From positions 1,318,529 through 1,382,528 of the forward strand of contig NW_015971544.1 of assembly GCF_000182565.1 (NCBI RefSeq): a DNA stretch of 64,000 nt, written 5' to 3'. The notes beneath the pieces were generated by a model that searched no databases, was not told the origin of the DNA, and saw only the letters and a program-made list of their open reading frames with translations. A program made the translations under genes and the position numbers. Positions 57,441 to 64,000 of the stretch are shown one piece after another. The stretch comes from Spizellomyces punctatus DAOM BR117. Lineage: Eukaryota; Chytridiomycota; Chytridiomycetes; Spizellomycetales; Spizellomycetaceae. Each line of letters begins with the position of its first letter. The first letter of the stretch is position 1.

Positions 57441-59227
57441 GCATCTAGCATACCCAGCTTCTCATATAGATGGAGAGAATCACTCGTCCGCGAGGATGCA
57501 TCTCATAACCTTCCATCCACTCGAGTCTCGCCGCTACCGTGAGGCCCTGAAACAACGTACTATTTGGATCTGATTCATTTATTATTCGCTTCCTGTACCA
57601 TACTTGTGTGTTCTTTTGTGTGTTTGGGGAGCCCAGAGACTTTTTGCTTTTATAGTCTTCTTTGTTGTTTTGTGTATAGACCGACTCTTGACCTAGTTCA
57701 TGAACATACCCGCACCCTATTGGTGCAAAAATACATTTGAGCTCCGCCTTTTGGCAACTACTAGCGAGTCATGTGTGTGTTTTTGTTGTCGTATTAAAAG
57801 TTTTGTTGGTCAGCCTCGTTTGGATGTCGACCACTGGGGACAGCCACGGCGGGGACGGGGGGCGGTTGGTGTTTGCGGACCGAAGAACAACGATGTTATT
57901 GCAGCTTGCGACCAAGCCAGCAGCCTGGCAGCAGGTTGTGGTTTCGTTCCGCCTTCTTTTTAAAAAGAGATTTTTAACTCCAAATATCTCGTGAGTCACT
58001 CGGAAGATGTCGGATCACCCAGGGACACGAGTTCGATACGCGGTGCCCTCGTCGCACTTTTGGGGACGAGGCGCGTTTTTTGGGGGGGTCTGGGCAGCTT
58101 AGGAGTAGAATGGGTTTCGGGTACGGGTGTTGCTGGGGTTCTATGCGTTCTGTAATTGTTTATGCAAGCAGGATAAACAGTATCTGCAGAGTGGCCATGC
58201 CCGCAGGTTGCTACGAAAAGACCCCGTCTACGAGGGGCGATTATTTGATGGTCAGCCAGATCAAAAACCTTCAGGCTGAGCCCCTATCTGCAGGGCAAAC
58301 ACAAAGCACGTATAGGTAAATTAAAGGGAAATGAACTTCCGATCTTCCATGGTGGCAGAATAGCTTCTAACTCTTGAACTCTGTACTTTCGACATTCATA
58401 TTCTTTTTGGAAACGGTAGCTAATCCCCCATCAGCGCTGTATAGATCAGAACGTGTCTTTGTCCACCGACAGGTAGGCAAGAAAGGCACGAAAACTAGAC
58501 TACAGACCAATGCTCAAACTCGCAAACATCCACGGCTGATACCGTAGACAGCGCTTGTTTCGCGTTACTGTACCCAAGTAGATTGTAACCTTCCGGTTTC
58601 GTATTTTCAGAGGATGTCCTTCCATATCAACCTCAATTTCTCATCTCTGTGAGCTTCTCCAGTATCATCATTGACGCCAAGTAGACTTTTGGATGAACTT
58701 GTCGTATTCAAGCAGTTTTATAGATATCGTAGAATAGATGAAACCGTCCGAATGAATAAAGCCACAGTTCTTCGAGAACCACCCTCGAATGTGAATAAAT
58801 CATTGCAATTAGTGCTGCCACGTTGGTTGCTGACGAAATGATCCCTTTGATCTCGCTGTGTAAGCACGTCGGAGATCACCCAACCCGCCGATTTCCACGC
58901 GTTTTTCTGTGGATTTTTGTTGGGGGTTAGAAGCAGGAGAAGGTTTAGCGTAACCTTGATTGTGCCTAGTTGTCAGCAATCGGTACAATGGTGTGTATGT
59001 TGCTTCTTTTATGCCTGACATACTTTTTTCTCTTCCTTCTCTTCCTGTTGGAATCGGAAGCTGTTTGACAAGGAGGATGACGAGAGGCATTTTTCATGGT
59101 CGGGGTTTCTTTTTTCTTTCGCAAACCCCGCCCCGCTCGATGCGTACACATAAATAGAGCTCGTTCGACATGGTTTCCCTCCCCCGCCGATATCTTGTTT
59201 CTCCCGCCCAATTTCTAACCCACAAAG
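57441..59227. other. intergenic, 1.8 kb, no gene seen
   Basis: T/G-rich 3' flank of the CBM21 gene, then a stretch with only short frames (<95 codons). No RNA fold or repeat recognised. Confidence 0.45.
59149..59158 (+). promoter_or_regulatory. TATA-like box of the GDSL gene
   Basis: acataaatag about 75 bp upstream of the ATG at 59228, followed by a pyrimidine-rich leader. A plausible core promoter. Confidence 0.4.
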
Positions 59228-60221
59228 ATGGACCGTCGTTACTGCCTTGCTATTTTGCTTTTCATTACCCTTCCGTTTGTCTTTGCTCTTCCAGCCAGCA
59301 ACCTGCAAGCAAAACAAAGGCCACCAAAACGCTTCATCGTTCATGGCTCGACACTCAGTGACACTGGCAATGTTTGGAAGCTCACCAACAAGACATTTCC
59401 TCCCGACACATACCACTTTGGTCGATTCTCTGATGGCCCCATATGGGCAGAATTCCTTTCCATGATTACAAATATCAAAGTTCGGAGCACAGCGTACGGC
59501 GGTTCGACGACAGATAATGCCTTCATCCAGGGATTTGCCAAGGAATTTCCGGTCCCCAGTCTTGCCGACCAGATTGCGGGGACGAAAAGATACAAGAGCA
59601 AGGAGATTGTGTTTGTCTGGTATGCAAAGCATTGTTTTTTTTGGTAATTTAGAATGTTTTGCATCATAACCCATATTGCCATCTTCAAGGTCTGGCGCAA
59701 ATGATGCCTTCCAGACTTGGTTCAAGAATTACAAAAATGTCACTGGGGAAGAATCAGCCGCCAATATTGTAAAGAGCGTCAAACAAATCCGTGACAAACG
59801 TACGTCTTTTTGTTCTGTACAAACTTTGTCAGCTTCCTTTGTTAAACAAGTATTTTGATGGATAGGTGCACGAGAAATCGTAGTCTTTAACCTTGACCCT
59901 CTGTACCTCTCACCCACTTTTGCCGCACTCCCCAAAGACGCCTACGACTTTTTCAAAACCTTTGTCACGTCCTTTAACAGTGCACTCCAAAAAGCCGATT
60001 TTTCGTCCCTCAAAAAATCAAATGTGCGGATTTTCAACGTACACGATTTTATTATTGACACTGTGTTTCCCCAAGCCATGAACACGACTGGGTACTGCTT
60101 GACCAACCAGGGTGGATGTGGAGAGGCATGGCAATACGTTTACTGGGACTTTGATGGGCATTACACCAGCTGGGTGCACTCTGAAATCGCAAATGAGATG
60201 AAAAAGTTTCTTGGATTATAA
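59228..60221 (+). CDS. secreted GDSL/SGNH-family esterase-like protein with altered nucleophile
   Basis: Exons 59228-59619, 59699-59799 and 59866-60221 join in phase to 282 residues. A signal peptide (MDRRYCLAILLFITLPFVFA) is followed by block I, HGSTLSDTGN at 39-48. In active members this is FGDSLSDTGN, so the catalytic Ser position is Thr42 and the preceding Asp is Ser41. Block II has YGGSTTDNA with the oxyanion Gly. Block III has SGANDAF (Asn ~135). Block V is DFDGHYTSWVH, with the His in place but the Asp spacing shifted from the usual D-x-x-H. The fold is therefore complete, but activity is doubtful. Family members are secreted acyl/aryl esterases or carbohydrate deacetylases. Confidence 0.88.
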
Positions 60222-60341
60222 AGGCTGCATACAGCGCCTCCCTTGTAGAAAGTAAAGTATGTACTTAAGAAAGGTGTGCGTTTAAATATACGGTGCTAGA
60301 TACAGAGTTTGTGTGCAAACGATGCGGTTTCTGCAACTGCT

Positions 60342-61424
60342 CTAGAAAGTTACGACTGGTAGTCGATAAACTGGGAGACTCCAATACGCTCGCTTCACTC
60401 CCTGCCACACCTCGTCGCCCAACTCATCCATCTTAACCTCTCTATACTCGGTCATCAATCCCATCTCGCCTAGATCCGCCTCTGCAAGCCTGCACGATAC
60501 ATCGTGAAAGAACGGATTCGTCCCTGCCAAGCCATTAAAAAAGGAATAGACTCCAGTTTGACTCAGAATGTTTGGAACGTGTTCGTGAAATTCCTTCAAA
60601 TCATCGTAATACTCTCCAAAAGTGTCGAAAAAGATGCCATCATATACTTGCAATTGATCCAACACATCCTGCCACCGCCCAAATAGGATACGAACGCCCG
60701 GCCGTTTATCCCATCCATCTGCAATCATTTTAGCATACACATCTGGATGCGCTTCAATAATAGTGTGCGTGGCAGGTGATCGCTTTTGGAGGTATTCATC
60801 CACGAGACCTAGCCCGAATCCCACATTGAGAACATGAAGACCTGGTTCCGGAGCAATGACGTTTGCATGGAGTTCCATGAGCGGCGCTTCCCATCCCATC
60901 ATGACGGCATTGTTGTCCGAGTCAAGGAGACGGCCTTCGGAGTAGGTGAGTCGCCGGGCAAGGTAGTTGGCATTTGAAGGATGGGCAGAGGCAGGCTTCA
61001 CACTTGTTACAGATTCGTCTTGTTCATGGCTATCTTCTACCTCGTCATCGGGATGCAACCCACCAGCGCCCAAAGCCATCAACAGAAACTCGGTCCTCAC
61101 CCCTTCCTCCACTAAATGCTCATAAACGTCCTGAAATCCCCCTTCCAAGGCATACTCGCCAACACTTTTGGCGTTATCATCAATAGAATTCCATTGTGCA
61201 CCCGCTCGAAGAAGTGTCGTCACGGCCTCAAGGTTACCGCGAAAAGCAGCCACATGGAGAGGACTTGCACCAGTACGGTTTGGGTCTCGGTAAGCCACAT
61301 CCGCACCTTGAGAAATGTACGTCGAGAGTTCCTGTGCACATGGCGTGGACGGAGACAATGTCGATAGACAGGTGAGGAGGGAAAGCGTTGGTTGAACGTC
61401 GGGCGTCGAGGGATCTGTTGTCAT
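60342..61424 (-). CDS. RMT2: protein arginine N5-methyltransferase RMT2 (ankyrin + SAM domain)
   Basis: Rmt2 delta-N-methylates Arg in ribosomal protein L12 (uL11 family). Single exon, 360 residues. It has N-terminal ankyrin-type repeats (DPNRTGASPLHVAAFRGNLE, then a second repeat AQWNSIDDNAKSVGEYALEG) and a Ser/Glu linker. The methyltransferase domain follows: MGWEAPLMELHANVI, SAM motif LHVLNVGFGLGLVDEYL, the acidic strand end HTIIEAHPDVYAKM, and IFFDTFGEYYDDLKEFHEHV. It closes with KRAYWSLPVYRLPVV. All match the family in order and length. The start is the first ATG of the frame (61424); the frame is open further but without ATG. Divergent from the small membrane protein gene, 148 bp apart. 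Confidence 0.94.
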   Translation of the reverse strand: MTTDPSTPDVQPTLSLLTCLSTLSPSTPCAQELSTYISQGADVAYRDPNRTGASPLHVAAFRGNLEAVTTLLRAGAQWNSIDDNAKSVGEYALEGGFQDVYEHLVEEGVRTEFLLMALGAGGLHPDDEVEDSHEQDESVTSVKPASAHPSNANYLARRLTYSEGRLLDSDNNAVMMGWEAPLMELHANVIAPEPGLHVLNVGFGLGLVDEYLQKRSPATHTIIEAHPDVYAKMIADGWDKRPGVRILFGRWQDVLDQLQVYDGIFFDTFGEYYDDLKEFHEHVPNILSQTGVYSFFNGLAGTNPFFHDVSCRLAEADLGEMGLMTEYREVKMDELGDEVWQGVKRAYWSLPVYRLPVVTF

Positions 61425-61572
61425 TTTCAAAGGAATTTGGGACAAAAGTCGCAAGACTGAGTTCAACCCGCCCGAAAACAATTCAACGTGGCACAGTCAT
61501 GTTAATTCCGTACGCGCAGGGTGATGCTCTACACGTCAGCAAGTTTCCTCCCTCCACACCCAAAAGCAAAAC

Positions 61573-62046
61573 ATGACGATCCAACACGATGCCAAACCCA
61601 AACTCATCACAGCGTCCGAAGATCCTTTTCTTCACCCACTGCCGCTAACGCTCCCGGGAACAGATCGGCAAACAGGACTCTGGTACCTCCTTCCGCACAT
61701 TTGGGACTCGCTGTGGTTAACTATTCCGCCTCCTGTCCGCGCCACCATAGCGTCCGTATCCGTTCCATATCTCCTGTTTTGCGTTGGAAACTCACTTAGC
61801 GGTGGAGCGTCTGTTTCTTTTGGCACAAAACTGTGGGATTTGATTCGACTAGGGCAGCAGGCAGGCTTTTCTGCCATGGGAGGCCAGGGAAGGGTGGGAG
61901 GAGATGGCGGTATTGGTGGGTTTGTAGGAGGCGCTGTGACGGCTGGTGCTTGCATATTAGGATTCATGTGGGTGAAAAAGTTTGTAAATGGAGAGGTGCG
62001 GGATGTGAAATCAACGACGCGTGATGGAGGCAGCAAGGACAAGTAG
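61573..62046 (+). CDS. small membrane protein with glycine zipper, unknown family
   Basis: 157-residue single-exon frame starting at a clear ATG. One hydrophobic segment near residues 55-70 (ATIASVSVPYLLFCVG) is followed by a long Gly-rich zipper (GGQGRVGGDGGIGGFVGG, then AVTAGACILGFMWVKKF) that forms a second helix, and a polar tail of ~25 residues. Glycine-zipper helices of this kind occur in mitochondrial inner-membrane and pore-forming assembly proteins, but no family match is claimed. It shares a 148-bp divergent promoter with RMT2. The composition and single uninterrupted frame favour a real gene. Confidence 0.6.
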   Translation: MTIQHDAKPKLITASEDPFLHPLPLTLPGTDRQTGLWYLLPHIWDSLWLTIPPPVRATIASVSVPYLLFCVGNSLSGGASVSFGTKLWDLIRLGQQAGFSAMGGQGRVGGDGGIGGFVGGAVTAGACILGFMWVKKFVNGEVRDVKSTTRDGGSKDK

Positions 62047-64000
62047 GCTGGGATTTGAGAAGGGCCGAGTCCTAATTCTTTGAAGCAGATGTGGTGCTTA
62101 GATATAGTGTCGTTTTTTAGCCATGTATATATCATCTTTGGCCTACGTTCATGTTAGTCCATTGCCAAACAAGCACAGCAAGCATTGTGTGTGATCCTTG
62201 TCGCTACCTTTGAGCTATCCATACACACCATACTGCTCCCGTTCTTTTGTCCTATTTGCATATGGTTTGTGCTGCTGTCTATGGCACAGATTCTTCGACC
62301 GTGGGATTCTTGCCGGGAAACAGTCCCAGCATCCACTTTCTTCGGTTCGGCGCGGTCGCTGGTCAACGAGGGAGTATAGGAACGAAACGCCATGGTAAAA
62401 CGACATGGTTTCTACACTTTTCACCACTTGCGAATGCAATAGTCAGAATAAGCACATACCACACGCACTACACACACCTCAACAAGAAAGCACATACTAT
62501 CGCTTCATACTCGAGCCCAGCAAACGGGAAACTCACTTTTTCCCACGCGCGTTCCCACTTTCCCACGTCTCCCAACCCGCTGCAAAACCAAGTGCAAAAC
62601 ACACAAAAACCATCTCGTTTTGCATTCGACATGCTCGCCATGGCCATGCAAAGACAACCGAGTCCCCCAGTCGCCTTGCTGCCCCAACTGAGGACCGGAG
62701 GAAAGTATAAACAAATGACCGTCTTTCCGGGTCGCGTTTACATAATCTTGTCGTTAGCATCGCCCTTCCAGGAGACATCCGCGGAGAGCTTAGGGCCAGG
62801 AGATTCACCAGGAGGGTCCAACGACGCTCTTGATTGGCCCCCCTGCGTTGCGAAGGAAGGTCATGCAACCGGAAACTTTCGTAAAGTGGAGAATTCCGGA
62901 GTGGAGGATTTGTAAAAAGCGCAGTTCCCGAGGGTTATAAAAAGGGCAGCATATCTCGCCTCCCCCCGCTTCTTCTTTACGCGGTGGGGTTTTCTTGTGC
63001 TTTGGTTTTTGAGGTGGTATTTGTTTTGTGTTTTGTGTTTTGTGGTTTTATTATCAGGTTTGTGGGTTTTGGTTGGGTTTCTTTCTTGTCTTCTTTATTT
63101 CCTGCCGCGTATTCTAGTCTTCTTGGTTGAACAGGACTGAGTGACCCGCGTTGGGGGAGCGGCACCCACGATCCACCTCGGTGGGAGTGTTCTCTGGTTC
63201 CGGCCAGGGGAAGGGCCTGTTACAATAAAAGGATGAAAATAATGATTCAGTTGCCAATGTGCTTGGCATAAGGAAGAAATATGCAGAAAGATTCAACGAG
63301 CTGTCCTCTCCAAAATCCATCTCCACGTCCAACTATGCATTGTATGGTGTCCAAACGCGCTCGCGACGAGATCATCCAAACGCGCGCATCCACGCGTATA
63401 CATTGCATGGGAGCCGTTCAATTACATTGACTATAGCATTGTTTTGGAGCTGCTTGGACGTCACTTTCTAGACTGGTCGCCGTCGCGCCACATACCCACT
63501 TTGATGAAGAGATCCTTTTGTTTATTTTGAGCAAACGCGAGACCGGTAGGGCTTTAGAGGGTGGGTCAATGTGGGAAGAGTGTCAGTATAACGCATCAAG
63601 TTGTGTGCCCGCCGACCAAGCGTCATAGATTGATTCCTTGTCTTTCCAGTATTGTCATTACCAGAGTACGTCTGCTGCGATGCATCCCAATCCTTTTGAC
63701 GACGCGTTTGCGTCAACGCATGATGGGGTACAGCTTGCAATGACACCTCATTTTGACGTGGAAAAAGTTCAATAGTTCATGCCTTGTCACGACAAATGAT
63801 AATATGCTGAAAATAATTGCACCTCAAAACTGCAATGAGCCCATTAAAATTTCATTCCATTCCGCTGTGAAAGGTAAAGACTATTATACAGGGCGTGTGT
63901 CCGCAACAGCCAGAACCCCCTCATATCCACCAGCCCCCCCGCTCTCCCACTCCTCGATCTACATACAAACGTATACACAGAAAACGGTTAAAGAGGAAAG
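62047..64000. other. intergenic to window end, no convincing gene
   Basis: A 218-codon plus-strand frame from the ATG at 62262 has no recognisable domain and is contested by a comparable minus-strand frame. A TATA-like ttataaaaag at ~62936 is followed by a T/G-rich, possibly leader-like stretch, but no downstream coding exon could be identified. No RNA gene recognised. Confidence 0.4.

Noticed and set aside
62262-62915. 218-codon plus-strand frame
   Set aside because: No domain or splice context, and a similarly long frame lies on the other strand; length alone is weak support.

Overview
The window is nuclear DNA of a fungus. Nearly all recognisable genes carry short introns (mostly 55-140 nt, GT...YAG, sometimes with a CTAAC-like branch site). 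Several families are fungal in type: RMT2, DEF1, an ADP1-like ABC transporter with Cys-rich N-terminus, a GAC1-like glycogen-targeting subunit and a WDR59/Mtc5 SEACAT subunit. The gene set suits an early-diverging (chytrid-like) fungus better than a yeast, but I cannot name the species. Exon boundaries given here were worked out by hand from splice sites, reading phase and family similarity.

Layout. 1-9.3 kb is repeat-rich accessory DNA. It holds the 5' part of a secreted protein made of Asn-Gly-Thr-Tyr repeats, a tRNA-Pro, a decayed Ty1/copia reverse transcriptase, a 13-unit minisatellite with two small palindromes per unit, and a nested inverted/direct repeat element. 9.3-23.9 kb is sparse: an Nramp metal transporter, a small glycosylation-site-rich protein beside a decayed gene, a homeodomain protein and an eight-exon orphan seven-helix membrane protein, separated by 1.5-2 kb spacers.

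24-54.5 kb is dense housekeeping DNA, often in divergent pairs with about 230-260 bp between start codons. In order: terminal nucleotidyltransferase with zinc knuckle (-) / AIM32-like iron-sulfur thioredoxin-fold protein (+); a small mitochondrial protein (-); DEF1-like CUE protein (+); mitochondrial NADH-cytochrome b5 reductase (+); ADP1-like ABCG transporter (-); carnosine N-methyltransferase family (-) / P4-ATPase flippase (+); WDR59 (-) / IST1 (+); peroxisomal NADH pyrophosphatase (-).

54.5-64 kb has a CBM21 glycogen-targeting PP1 subunit, a secreted GDSL-family protein with altered nucleophile, the RMT2 arginine methyltransferase and a small glycine-zipper membrane protein. The last 2 kb shows no convincing gene.

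Functional themes are membrane traffic and nutrient signalling (flippase, IST1, WDR59), RNA and transcription control (nucleotidyltransferase, DEF1, homeodomain), and mitochondrial/peroxisomal redox (MCR1, AIM32-like, NADH pyrophosphatase). The genes look like ordinary neighbours, not a dedicated cluster. The most unusual items are an in-frame stop-free intron lying exactly between the two His ligands of the AIM32-like protein, a phase-symmetric exon encoding an RGG box in the DEF1 homologue, a Thr in place of the catalytic Ser in the GDSL protein, the sequon-dense repeat protein and the palindromic minisatellite.
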